Notes under the pieces: generated by a model
The model's input: the letters and a program-made list of their open reading frames with translations, nothing else
Databases searched by the model: none
What the model was told of the DNA's origin: nothing
Translations under genes and position numbers: made by a program
Shown: positions 25,179-36,415 of the stretch, piece after piece
How the letters are laid out: each line of letters starts with the position of its first letter
Position numbering within the stretch: the first letter of the stretch is position 1
Assembly: GCF_009389715.1 (NCBI RefSeq)
Contig: NC_052406.1
Span: 1,550,001 to 1,614,000, forward strand
Source of the DNA: Phoenix dactylifera
Taxonomy: Eukaryota > Streptophyta > Magnoliopsida > Arecales > Arecaceae
Reading direction: 5' to 3'
DNA: 64,000 nucleotides

Positions 25179-28100
25179 ATGGCCATTGTCCCTCAAGCTG
25201 CGACGACGAAGGGCGGAGGCGGAGTATCGTTCAGTTATCCGCAACTGACGGCGACGAACTACACCACCTGGGCGATCAAGGTGGAGGCGCTGATGCAAGC
25301 CCAAGATGCCTGGGAGGCAGTAGAGGAAGCGGACGGTGCGGACGTGGACACGAGGAAGGACAAGACGGCGAGGGCGCTTCTTCTCCAAACGCTCCCGGAA
25401 GACATCCTGTTGCAGGTGGCGAAGAAGAAGACTGCAAAGGAGGTCTGGGACAGTCTCAAAACGTGGTTCGTCGGGGCAGACCGTGTCAAAACTGCTCGGT
25501 TGCAGACGTTGAAGAATGACTTCGACGTCATGCGAATGAAGGAGGGGGAGACGCTGGATGACTACGCTGGCAGACTCAGCGGGATGTCCGTGAGGTATGC
25601 AAGTCTGGGAGAGACGTTCGACGATGCGACGCTGGTAAGGAAGCTCCTCAACACAGTACCTGATAGGTACTACCAGGTGATCGCCGGGATCGAGCAGTTC
25701 TGCGACCTCGACACCATGCCATTCGAGGAAGCAGTCGGGAGGTTGACGGCCTACGGGGAGCGCGCACGCCTGCGCAACCCCAGCGGGAGCAATGACGGCC
25801 AGCTGCTCACCCAAGCCGAGTGGCAGGCGCGGCAGGATAGAGTCGGGAGGGACTCATTCTCGAGCAACAGGGGCAAGAGCTGTGTCCCTGCAGAAGGCGG
25901 CAACCGCAGCCGGGGTGGTCGCGGTCGCGGCAGGGGTCGAGGCAGAGGCTTGCGCAGCGGATCGCCGCGCAAGGATGGCTCAGGCGGCCCTGGTGGCAGT
26001 AGACGCGACAAAAGTCACATTAAATGCTTTAACTGTCAAAAAATGGGCCATTATGCATCTGAATGCAGGAGCAAACCATGCAATGAAGAAGTGAACCTCT
26101 CATGCACGGAGGAGGAGGAACCGGCGTTACTGCTGTCTGCGAGCGTTGAGACACGCGACCTTGTTCTGTTGAATGAGGAGACGGTGGAACCGCAGCTTCG
26201 AGCCGGAAGTGAGGATGTCTCCAGCACCTGGTATTTTGACAATGGTGCAAGCAATCATATGTCGGGTGAAAAGAAAAAGTTCCACAAGCTGGACGAGTCA
26301 GTCCAGGGGCACGTAAGGTTCGGTGATGGCTCCACTGTGCAGATCAAGGGAAAGGGCTCGGTGCTCTTCCAATTCAAAGGCGGGGAACAGCGACTCCTCA
26401 CCGAGGTTTATTACATCCCGACCTTGCGAACCAACATCATCAGCTGTGGGCAGTTGGCCAAGAAGGGAAACAAGATCGTCATGATGGGAGATCTTCTATG
26501 GATGTATGATCCAAGTGGCAGGTTGCTCATTAGAATCCGAAGTTCCTCAAATCACCTATACAAGGCCAAAATGGAAACTAATGATCCGGTGTGCTTGCTC
26601 ATCAACACATCTGACAAAGCTTGGCTTTGGCACGCCCGGCTTGGGCATGTCAATTTCCAATCGTTGAAGATGCTGGCAGAGAAGAAGATGGCGGCAGGTG
26701 TGCCGCTTGTCATACACTCCGATAAGCTGTGCCAAGGGTGTGTAGTTGCAAAGCATGCAAGACATCCTTTCCCAGAGGCAGCCACCTATCGAGCGGAGGA
26801 GCCACTCGAGTTGTTGCACGCCGATCTCTGCGGACCGATCACCCCCTCAACTCTCGCCGGCAACAGCTACTTCATGTTGATCGTAGATGACTACACTCGA
26901 TGGATGTGGGTGTACGTGATCAAGACGAAGGGTGAAGCCTACTCGGTGTTCAAAAATTTTAAGCAACAGGTGGAGAATGCCACCGGACACCGAGTGAAGA
27001 CCTTGAGGACGGACCGGGGTGGCGAGTTGCTTTCCACTGATTTCAACAAGCTGTGTGAAGAAGCGGGCATTGTGAGGCATCTAACTGCACCCTTCACTCC
27101 GCAACAGAACGGCGTGGTGGAACGAAGAAATCGGATGGTGATGTCGATGGCGAGATCACTCCTCAAGAGCATGCACGTTCCCAGCATGTTCTGGGGGGAG
27201 GCCGTAAGGCATGCGGTGCATTTGCTGAATCGTTTGCCAACGAAAGCGCTAGGAAAGCGCACACCATTCGAAGCTTGGACTGGGAGGAAGCCACACCTCG
27301 GCCATTTGAGGGTGTTCGGCTGCACTGCCTATGCGAAGATAGTGTTGCCGCATCAGAAGAAGCTAGACGATCGAAGTCAGGCAATGGTATATCTTGGCGT
27401 CGAGCACGGCTGCAAGGCACACCGTCTCTACGACCGTCGGCGCGGAAAACTCCATGTAAGTAGGGACGTGAGGTTTGAAGAGCACTTGGAATGGAGTTGG
27501 GATGCAGGTGGAGACATCAGTGGTGCTTCAGACGTGGTTGTGATGGAGACCTACTCTCCCGAGACAACTCCGAATGATCCCAGAGTTGCTTTGGCCCAAC
27601 CCACTGGAGATTTGTCTGCCACAGAAACTACATCACCACCCATGGAGGATATTGCTTTGGCCCCACCGTCTCCCATAGCAAATTCATTGACGGGTGCACC
27701 GGCTACACCTGTCATGGCCACTCCGACTTCAAGCAACAGCAGCGACAGCACCAACGATGGATTGGTTCGTTACAGGCATATCGATGACATCATGCGGGAT
27801 GTCGTGAGAGTGGATCTTCAACGGGAAGAGCTCGAAGATGAAGCGCTGCTGGTTGAGATGGAGGAGCCATCTTGCTACCGAGAAGCTGCTGGAGAGAACG
27901 CTTGGGAAGAAGCAATGCAGCAGGAGATCGAGTGCATTGAGAAGAATGCAACTTGGAGACTCACTGAGCTTCCTCCAGGACAAAAACCCATAGGTCTAAA
28001 ATGGGTATACAAACTGAAGAAGAATGCAACTGGAGATGTGATCAAGCACAAGGCGAGGCTGGTTGCAAAGGGATATGTTCAGCGGCAAGGTGTCGACTAC

Positions 28101-29413
28101 GAAGAAGCATTTGCTCCGGTGGCCAGACTTGACACGGTGCGTGTCATCCTTGCAATTGCAGCCAACCGCAGCTGGGAGATCCATCACCTTGATGTGAAGT
28201 CGGCATTCTTGAATGGTGAACTCGAGGAGGAGGTGTATGTAACTCAGCCGGAGGGTTTTGTTGTGAAGAACAAGGAGCACTGTGTATACAAGCTAAGCAA
28301 GGCGTTGTATGGGCTCCAACAAGCTCCCCGAGCATGGAACACCCGACTTGACAAGAGTTTGAAGCATCTCGGGTTCACCAAGTGTACACAAGAGCAAGCA
28401 GTGTACACACGAGGAGAAGGACAAGCAGGTGTCATCGTTGGTGTTTATGTCGATGACTTAATCATTACTGGAGAAAAACCGGAGGAGATTGCAGCTTTCA
28501 AACAACAGATGATGACCGAGTTCGAGATGAGTGATCTTAGGCTACTCACCTTCTACCTCGGCATCGAAGTTGTGCAAACTGAAGATAGGGTGACACTAAA
28601 ACAGTCAGCTTACGCCAAGAAAGTGCTAGCTCAGTTTGGTATGTCTGAATGCAATGCAACTAAGTCACCCATGGAGCAGAAGATGAGACTACACAAGGAT
28701 CCAGAGGGAGAACCGATAGACGCGACAGAGTACCGGCGCATGATCGGTTGCCTGAGGTATTTACTCCACACAAGACCTGATCTTTCTTATGCTGTTGGAG
28801 TAGCTAGCCGATTTATGGAGAAGCCCACGGTGATGCATCACAAGGCAGTAAAACAAATCCTAAGGTACCTAAAAGGTACCTAAACAAATCCTGTGGACTC
28901 ATATATGAGAAGAAGAAGGGAGAAGAGGAGATCATCGGCTACAGCGACAGTGATTTGGCTGATGATGTTGATGATCGGAAAAGCACCGGGGGCATGGCAT
29001 TCTATGTTAACGATAGTCTTGTGTCATGGAATTCACAGAAACAGAAGACGGTGGCGTTGTCATCGTGTGAGGCCGAGTACATGGCAGCAACAGCAGCGGC
29101 AAGCCAGGCATTATGGCTGAGAAGCTTGTTGGGGGAGCTGACAAAGCAAGAACCTAAACAGGTGAAGCTATTCATTGATAACAAGTCTGCTATTGCCCTG
29201 ATAAAGAATCCTGTATTTCATGGCCGAAGCAAACATATCGACACGAGGTTTCATTTCATCCGTGGCTGTGTTGAAGGAGGACAGATCATGGTAAGGTTTG
29301 TTCGCACGGAGGAGCAACGAGCCGATGCTCTCACGAAAGCGTTGTCAGGAGTGAAGCTCGCAATGATGAAGCATTTGCTGGGCGTCCGAGATCTTGAGCC
29401 ACGTCAGGATTAA
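25179..29413 (+). pseudogene. Copia gag-pol polyprotein region
   Basis: Domain order is that of Copia: gag (YPQLTATNYTTWAIKVEAL onward, from residue 20), an Arg/Gly-rich stretch, a zinc knuckle CFNCQKMGHYASEC near 26,018-26,070, protease with DNGAS near 26,240, integrase with the HARLGH and CQGC zinc-binding motifs and an AERR-like core ending, reverse transcriptase (YVDDLIITG near 28,450), and RNase H ending in SKHIDTRFHFIRG. The first frame runs to 28,883; the RNase H part continues in a separate frame to 29,413. About one break; otherwise it looks recent. Confidence 0.9.
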
Positions 29414-29422
29414 GGGGGAGTA

Positions 29423-29893
29423 TGTTGGAGATAACCCTGACGAGTGTGTTTGCACGAATCACGCGGAGGTGAGGCAGCGCCCACCGGCTTCACGGTGAGC
29501 TGACGTGTTGTCAATTTAAATCTGCATGGTTTTGTTACGAGCGTTGGGACGACGCGTTCGTTTGAATGTTTTGTTACGTGCGTTGGGCAGGTATATTTTA
29601 AATGTTAGTTGCATGGATTAAGGGACGACGTTGTTTTCGTCGTTTTGTTTTTATTTGTTAAACAGTTTCCGAAGTAGTAGGACAAGGAGTTGTAATCATC
29701 GCTGGTTTGTTATATATATAAAACGAGCGGACGCTGTGAGCGAATAAGTCTCGTTTTTCTTCCCGTCTTTTCTTCCCATCATTTCACTTCCTGCGTCGGA
29801 GCGTGAAATTGTGCGCCAGCCATTAAACGCTTCGAGAGTACGAAGCGAGTTTATCCTCTACACCAGACTGGGAGGCGAGCTTTGTTCTCTTCA
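29423..29893 (+). repeat. 3' LTR of the Copia element
   Basis: 471 bp, directly after the polypurine tract TAAGGGGGAG; ends CTCTTCA and is followed by TSD AAGGC. About 98.7% identical to the 5' LTR by eye. Confidence 0.93.
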
Positions 29894-29898
29894 AAGGC

Positions 29899-30534
29899 TT
29901 TCCCTATTGCAAGATGTGGCCTAAAGCTATCTAATATTAAATGAGTTAAAAATGATCTTTTTCCTCTTAAACTTTCTCAAGGCAAAGGTGGAAATTGTTC
30001 GTACATGGTTCTTGTTTTGAAACAGTTTCTTTCCACATTGTTGCATCGGCACTTCAAATTTTGGATTTTCTTTGTTCGTTTGTTTGTTGTGTCAGATACT
30101 TTGGCACTTCCTGACAGTACACATGTAATGCCATCCCTATTGCATGTCAACTTTTGGTACTTCTACATAAAAGTTGTAGATAACTAGTATATGGCATTTG
30201 ATAAAACTTTGGACTTTCAACTGGATAAGTATAGTAACCATGTTATGCATGCTTGGACATAAACTAACACTATATATATCATCATGGATATAGGCTTTAG
30301 GAATGCAAGGAACCATGTCACAGGAAAAAATAATCTTCGTTGTGTTCCTGAAACATTTACTCAACTTTGACCCGCTACTTTTACAGAAGACTTCTGTCTG
30401 TTTTTGTTGCTAGTGGACCAAATTATTTCACTTAATTGCTTCTTTCCTTGAGCTCTGCTTTTGGTGCTCCACCGAGGCCCCCTTGGATATATTCAATATT
30501 TTGAAGTTCCATGATTCTTTAAAATGTACAGTAG
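29899..30534. other. DGK intron remnant
   Basis: AT-rich DNA with no recognised coding sequence. It ends at an acceptor-like TACAG just before the DGK C-terminal exon that starts near 30,535. Confidence 0.45.
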
Positions 30535-31687
30535 GATGCAGAAGGTGTGCTTGTTGCAAATATTGAAAGTTACATGGCAGGGGTTGATTTGTGGCAAGAT
30601 GAGGATGAGAGTTATAACAAATTTTGATCCACTGTTAATGCATGACGAGATGCTGGAAGTTGTTAGCATCAAGGGAACATGGCATCTTGGGAAGCTTCAG
30701 ATGGCAGCAAAAGCTTTTCTGAACTGAATTTGTAGGTGTTTGAAATCAATAGAAGAACGTTTGGGTTGCCCATGAAGTATAATAGTAATGCACTTACAAC
30801 CCCCTTTTTTTTTTTGGTGAATACAGTGGTTATTCACCAATCACCATCCCTCTAGTTTGGACAAAATAATTAAGACCTCTCACTTGGTGAGGAAGGTACC
30901 AACCAGCTGAACTAGCAACTATTGGTGGCACTCATGACTCTTTGAATAATTAAAAATTCAATTTAGAGTTATCGCACAGGTTACATGCTGGCACTAGGTT
31001 GGGCTTTCTCAAACTTGGAGGTTGGCACGAGGGCGATTCATCAAAATACAGATCTTTGCTCCACTCCCTGTTCAAGTAGATGGAGAACCTTTGTTTCAGA
31101 GACCTTGCACACAATAATTTCTCATCATGGCCAGGTTTGACCCCTATCCATTGCTGTCTTAATGTACATGCTGTACTGATAGATTATAACCACATTCAAT
31201 TTTGTCCATGATGAAATTCTCAGGCTTTCATGTTGAAGAGAGCAGCAGAGGAGCGTCTTGGTCATGCTACTGCCATAATAACTGATGTGCTTGAAAATGC
31301 TGAAATGAACCGTCTGATCACCACCTCACAGAAGAGAGCCCTCCTTCAGGAGATGGCACTAAAGCTTTCATCGAGTGTGCCAGATATCCGAAAAAGCTTA
31401 TTAGTTTGTGCAGCACTGCCAGATGCTGTCATGACAATTAAGTTTTTGTATGCAATGTCTATCCAAGTGCAGCAGCTCTTCAGCAAGTTGATTGTCTTTC
31501 TTATCACCCCTTGTTTGTTTCCCCAGTATTGTTGACCGTTGCGATGTCTATCACAAATCATTGCTGATGTGCTGTAGATATCATGACATTTTTCTGTAGA
31601 TGATGGAGAATTATAGTTCTGTATATATCCTTGTAATTCTGGAGTTCATTTTTTTTGAACAGCAGATGATAACAATTAAATGACAGA

Positions 31688-32708
31688 TGTTGGTGGTAAA
31701 ATGGACCACCCCACAAATGCAATTATAGCACCCAAATCCGTCAGCAAGATCGAGCTCATCCAAGTGATCGGGCTCTTCGGCTCATCTAAGTGATCGAGCT
31801 CTTCCGCTCTCAAGCTCATCAAGTGATCGGGCTCTTCTAAGTGATCGAGCTCATAGGCCGAGCCGAGCACAGCAGGCTGCCGAGCACAGCGAGCCGAGCA
31901 CAGCAGGCTGCCGAGCACAGCAGGCCGAGCACAAAAGGCTGCCGAGCACAGAAGGCCGAGACCAGAGAGCGCCGACCAGAAAGGCAACCCCGCCGAGCCC
32001 ATGCCTTAGCCAAATATCCAATCTCCGCCTAACCCTCCAAAGGATCTCACAACTAAATATATGACTCCACTTCAATCTGCCACCATCCCCAAGTTATTAA
32101 GGCACAAGATCTCCGCAGGCATTCGGCACACCCTATCATTAATGCATGAGACCCCCTCAGGCCTCCAATGCACTCAGTCATTAAATGAACACGGCTCAAG
32201 ATGATCTCCGGATCACTGAACCATCAAAGCGTACGGCTCTTTCTGACCACCGGTTCACTCAGCAATCAATGCACTTGTCATCTACGGACCCCAGGCCCAC
32301 CACGGCCGGCGGTTCAACCACCCCAACGGGTCCGATCAATCGTGACAGCTCCCTGACAGTGACGGTAACCCATTAATTCGCCCAGTCACATCACAGGTAA
32401 TCCGGCCACCCTCCCTATAAAAGGGGAGCTTCTCCCTCTAAGATGGAGGAGGCCTCTTCCTCCCAAGGGGATTATTTCGGACTTCCACATACAATCCCTC
32501 TCTCTTCTTCAAAGTTAAGCCCCCCCTCTGACTTAGGCATCGGAGGGCCGGCGCCGGGGAGCCCGGCCACCGGTTTTTCTTGCAGGACTTGCACACCCCC
32601 CGCGGCGGAGGACGCAGCCAGCCGGCGCACCGCCGCCCGCCTCCTACAGCAGCGGAGCTCCTCCTTCCCCGGCTTCACGGCGGCCCCCGGGTCCAAATTC
32701 CAGCAACA
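31688..32708 (+). mobile_element. Solo LTR of a Tat-type Gypsy retrotransposon
   Basis: A 1021-bp LTR starting TGTTGGTGG and ending CCAGCAACA, flanked by the 5-bp target duplication ACAGA (31,683-31,687 and 32,709-32,713). Its second half closely follows the LTR of the element at 47,204-60,963, with shared blocks such as GGCGGTTCAACCAC, GCATCGGAGGGCCGGCG and GAGCCCGGCCACCGG. It contains short tandem repeats of the GCCGAGCACAGCAGGCT type (31,855-31,960). No internal region is present, so it is the product of LTR-LTR recombination. It lies just after the last DGK-like exon. Confidence 0.9.
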
Positions 32709-32713
32709 ACAGA

Positions 32714-33172
32714 TTTCCCATGTTCAAAGATCAAGTTTATGCTTGCTTCTTTCAAATGCCTTCTGCTTTGAGGATTCAGTATGATAATCTTAACTGTCAG
32801 ATCTATAACACTTTGTAATTACCAAATTTGGGAATTATCGTCGCTGTATTTGATTTCTTATTGTTCCTGACAAAGTATGTGTCTGGACAAATGAGTTCGT
32901 TGTGCATAGTAATTCTAGGATTAAGAAGGAGTATGAGTATGCAGGAGTAGGCACAATGGAGAATGATAAAGTATTACACAATTTAGATGAGGGCCTCATG
33001 TTTATGTGTCTTCTTTTTATGTACACTGATATATTCTTCAATATCACTATTCCTTCAGGACTAAAAGTTTTGAGATCCTTGGACCGGCAACTTGGTCGGA
33101 TATGGAAGTACACAGACATGTATTTTAAGTTCATCTTCGCACAACGAAGGCCCTGGGGCACGTTTTCATGCT
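32714..33172. other. Non-coding stretch
   Basis: No convincing gene. Plus-strand open frames here overlap the 3' side of the minus-strand candidate gene and show no recognisable domain. Confidence 0.4.
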
Positions 33173-33664
33173 TCATGCTGATTGCTTTCCAAGTAAGAAC
33201 CTTTTGAGCTTCCTCCAAATCTTCGGCACAAGTTGTCGGCCGCTTGTTGCTTTATAGCCAGCGTAGTTTGTTTTGTTTCCTTTTTCCGGCCCTGTGATTT
33301 GCTTCAGCTTCTTGTTCTTCTTCATGTTCAGATGATTGAGCCATCTCGGGTCGGAGTAGAGTGACGAACCATTTTTGGCCGCATGCAGTGCGCCATTAAG
33401 CTGCTTTACCACAGCTCTGAACTCACAGGAGTCGTATAAATTGCTGCCACCTCCATTCCGGGGGATTGACCTCCAGAATGGTGAAAGAGCCTGGCCGAGA
33501 TGGCATGCGAGGGCCCTGAGCTCATGCCTGTCATAGAGTAAGCTACTGTTTCGATCTCGGATGCCTGGTGATTCGAGGGGGAGGAAGGTGGCAGGTGTTA
33601 TTGGAGGTTGTTTGACCTCCCCTGGGGATGGTGACTCTTTTGAACTGGAAGGTGGCTGTTCCAT
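33173..33664 (-). CDS. Small uncharacterised plant protein, 163 residues
   Basis: Single open frame with no recognised domain. Features visible: a Pro/Ser-rich N-terminus (residues 1-35); a motif present twice with variation, LLYDRHELRAL near residue 42 and LYDSCEFRAVVKQLN near residue 76; a basic middle (NMKKNKKLKQ); and a basic C-terminus, KIWRKLKRFLLGK. The layout of a YDS-x-E-x-AV-x-QLN block followed by a basic W-x-K-L-K tail recalls small plant-specific proteins of unknown function, but that is from memory and uncertain. No signal peptide or membrane segment is obvious. It could be a chance frame or a decayed gene; coding status needs transcript support. Confidence 0.5.
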   Translation of the reverse strand: MEQPPSSSKESPSPGEVKQPPITPATFLPLESPGIRDRNSSLLYDRHELRALACHLGQALSPFWRSIPRNGGGSNLYDSCEFRAVVKQLNGALHAAKNGSSLYSDPRWLNHLNMKKNKKLKQITGPEKGNKTNYAGYKATSGRQLVPKIWRKLKRFLLGKQSA

Positions 33665-35959
33665 TGGGAGGGAGGATGAAAAATCTTGTTGTTTCTTCTG
33701 TGATCATTAAGCCTTGTTTGGGTGGGGGAAGGTCTTTTAGAGATGATGATTCTGAGGAGGGAACATAGGATTCCACGTCATTACATTACGATATATTCCA
33801 AGACAAAAGAAAACAAAGTTATAGATTGGAATGACGAGCTCAATGATGAAATGCGTGTAAAACTATTGGTTTGTGAGAAATGAGTAGGTAATTTTTTAAG
33901 TTTAACGGCAATTGCAATTTGCAATGACATAGCTAAAGTTGTAATTCAAGTTTACGTCGCATTGTTGGGAGCAAAATGTTATATCATGCTAGGTGCTTGT
34001 GTGGACTCATGCACCCTCTTATCTAAGTTATTATGTGAGCCCACCTCTTGTGACTTGAACAAAGTTTTTGAGAAAGTTGATGTTTTGGTGCATGGATGGT
34101 GGCCACATTTGCAAAGCTATGAATCAGCTTTATGTGTTGCTATGTTGTGAATCATGCATAGCTATCATAAGCTTCTCACACCACCATGCCGACATGTATC
34201 TCTTGAATTGCACGAGAAATTAGCAATTGATTGCTCAAATTTTAGAGGATCCATGTTAAGAATGGGAGCCAACATAAGGCATATGGGTTGATGGCTGCAT
34301 TTTTAGGAGAGGAACCTGCTTCCTCAAGTATCACTTCTTTCCCCACTATTCTTAATCTATATGATATAGCCATGTAATTCAACTAGTGTTAAAATAGTCC
34401 ATGATCTCATTGCAACAGGTAGGAAGAATAACGAAACAAGAAAGAAAAAGAGAAAAGAACAAAAGCGCATAATGTTTGTATAGTTTGGTCTATTGACCTA
34501 TATCTACGGGCAGAGATATATATAATGTTTGTACACTTCATTGCCCTCTTTTCTTAGAGTTACAAGAGATATATATAATAGAATAAATCGATTTAGACTC
34601 GATTAGCATCCTAACTCGTTTTGGACATGATCTCTACAACTTGTAAACTCAAGACATACTCAACAAATCTAAAATCTAGCATATCATCCAATCAACCTGG
34701 GATGCAGTTAACCCGGTGCTATACCAGATCTTACGTGTAGTGACTTACGTGCAAGGTCTTAGATAGGAATACAACTTTTCAAGCCAATGTGTAGTCTATT
34801 GCCTATTGACCTATTCTACCTAACTCTACAAGAAAATTTCAACACAACGTACCAAAAAATTTATGCAACCCCCTTTCATGAGTGAAGAAATAATTATAGT
34901 CTCCGAGCTCTGCCTGAAGAGATATTCCACACAAGCTGCCATATTTGTTAACCTAATCTGATTTTTGTACTGCAGTGCTTCATGAGACTACGAGTCTAAT
35001 TTGGCGTGGGTGGTGTCTTCATGTATGGACTTGAAATTAAGGCACGTCCAGTGTACCGGGTATTTTTTTCGGCACCACGCCATGGAAAGCGGAGCAATTA
35101 TTGGGCTGACAAGTTTACCACGTCACTCGGCCACGACTAATTCTCTTCAAACCGAGCCCAATTTCAAAGAAGGTGGCTCCACGTGGCATTTCCATGGTAC
35201 AGACTAGCCAAGTCAAAGCAATGAAGTGATAGATACGTGGACCAGATTGTCTCACGTCAGAGAAAAAAGTTTATAGTTACAAGTCGGTAGTGGAAGATTT
35301 CCTTGTTTGGCGAGTTTAGGCATCGCTGTCATTTTGGAAAAAAAAAGATGATTTATTTGTTTATTTATTTTCAAAATTTTTGATAATAGAAGCGCATACA
35401 ACAGTGACTACTGTTCTGTTTATTTCGTAACAAAAATTAGAAAGATATATTTAGTAAGCTAAACATAGAAAAAATTTTTTGCAACACATTCTCTACGGTA
35501 GATGTTAGGCATGCAGTCATCGGTGATCACCGGATAGAGAATATGTGAGATTAAGAGGAAAGATAGTATGGAGCGGCATCGGAGGAGAGTCAAAGGAGAT
35601 AGTAAGAGGAGAGAAGGGGGTGGGAGGAGGCAAGGTATTGGAGGACGAGAAGAATAGATCAGGTGGAAGAGGCAAGAGGGAGGAAAAAAGAAAGACATTT
35701 CTTAATGAAATGGATGGGGTCGAAGCCACTAGTGGTGGTCGTCGAGGATAGAAGAGAAAAATATATATGGAAGAAACTGAGACTGAATTTGATTTTATAG
35801 CTCAAAAAGGTTATTTTAAAAAATAGTGGAAGTAAAAAAAAATTACTTTTACTTTTTCCATAAATTGTGGAAGCTACTTTAAAAATAAAATAAGTGAATC
35901 AAACATTTTTTTTATTGGATTTCATATTTTTACTTTTAAAAATAAAAAAATAAGAAGCA
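33665..35959. other. Non-coding stretch with purine-rich and AT-rich blocks
   Basis: No recognised coding region. 35,540-35,755 is strongly GA-rich on the plus strand, and 35,780-35,960 is AT-rich with short A and T runs. The open frames here are low-complexity products of the GA-rich block. Confidence 0.4.
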
Positions 35960-35964
35960 AAAGT

Positions 35965-36410
35965 TGTAAGGATCCATACATATATATATTTAGTTCCACA
36001 GTGACTGTGCATTGTGTAGATCTTAGGTACTTATATATGATCAAAAATTCAAATAACACTTTTAAACTAGGATTTTTAGGTGAGCTCCTGGATTGTTACA
36101 AATGGTATCAGAGTGGATCTGGCTCATGGTCCACGAGGGCTAGGGGATTCTGTAACATAGGGCCACTAGTTCATTTAGGTTGATCATAAGCTGATTGTGA
36201 TGTTTGTAACTGGATTTGAATGAGTTTAGACTCTTAGCTTGACGAGGATGTTAAGCTTAATTGGAAGGAATATGTGAGAATCCATATGGGTGTATATTTA
36301 GTTTCATATCAGTTATGTATTGAGTAGATCTTGGGTACTTATGTAGGATTAAGAAATTTAAATAATAATTTTGAACTAATTTTTTTTAAATAAGATACTA
36401 GGTTGTTGAA
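35965..36410 (+). mobile_element. TRIM-like miniature LTR retrotransposon
   Basis: Two direct repeats of about 136 bp (35,965-36,100, starting TGTAAGGATCC and ending TTGTTACA; 36,273-36,410, starting TGTGAGAATCC) enclose only about 170 bp. The first is followed two bases later by TGGTATCAGAGTGG, a typical tRNA-Met primer-binding site; the second is preceded by a purine-rich stretch. The 5-bp target duplication AAAGT lies at 35,960-35,964 and 36,411-36,415. Total 446 bp with no coding capacity, matching terminal-repeat retrotransposons in miniature. The repeats have diverged strongly, so the insertion is old. Confidence 0.82.
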
Positions 36411-36415
36411 AAAGT

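Larger units (their letters stand above)
24655..29893 (+). mobile_element. Full-length Copia LTR retrotransposon, 5.24 kb
   Basis: The 5' LTR (24,655-25,128) and 3' LTR (29,423-29,893) begin TGTTGGAGATAACCC and end TTCTCTTCA. A 5-bp target duplication AAGGC lies at 24,650-24,654 and 29,894-29,898. After the 5' LTR comes CCTAGTATCAGAGCC, a tRNA-Met-type primer-binding site; before the 3' LTR lies the polypurine tract TAAGGGGGAG. The LTRs differ at about six sites plus one short indel (about 1.3%), which at 0.65-1.3e-8 substitutions per site per year suggests roughly 0.5-1 million years, or longer if the lineage evolves slowly. Structure is complete; the coding region has about one break. It sits in DGK intron DNA. 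Domain content suggests the Tork/Tnt1 side of Copia (inference). Confidence 0.95.
13799..31535 (+). pseudogene. Diacylglycerol kinase pseudogene (DGK1/2-type), split by insertions
   Basis: Pieces of a plant membrane-anchored diacylglycerol kinase, which phosphorylates diacylglycerol to phosphatidic acid, occur in order. (1) 13,799-13,935: start Met (MFLPKWGND) and a degraded membrane segment ending near NISL. (2) 14,376-15,254: KTIARPKKNPKK, a CCVCLESIS motif, the two C1 domains (CDVCGAAGHLMCSSSAQ; HQWTVQWNEMADLPEET; CSYCEEPCSG), then CDLRSFERLILSPLFVKDL, ITHGANELAS-like sequence and HELIDLPP. (3) 30,535-30,700: DAEGVLVANIESYM and WHLGKLQ. (4) about 31,043-31,134: IFAPLPVQVDGEP. (5) 31,224 on: AFMLKRAAEERLGHATAIITDVLENAE. 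Splice sites between the last exons remain, so it is a decayed duplicate and not a processed copy. There are several in-frame stops and frame changes, for example after CSGCFLGGSPVY and at the WQDEDESYNKF block. The catalytic DAGKc domain was not found. Confidence 0.87.

Noticed and set aside
25086-25814. 242-residue minus-strand frame
   Set aside because: It overlaps the Copia 5' end and gag and has no domain of its own; it is a shadow of gag.
36001-36183. 60-residue frame near 36 kb
   Set aside because: It lies across the TRIM terminal repeat and primer-binding site and is not a gene.
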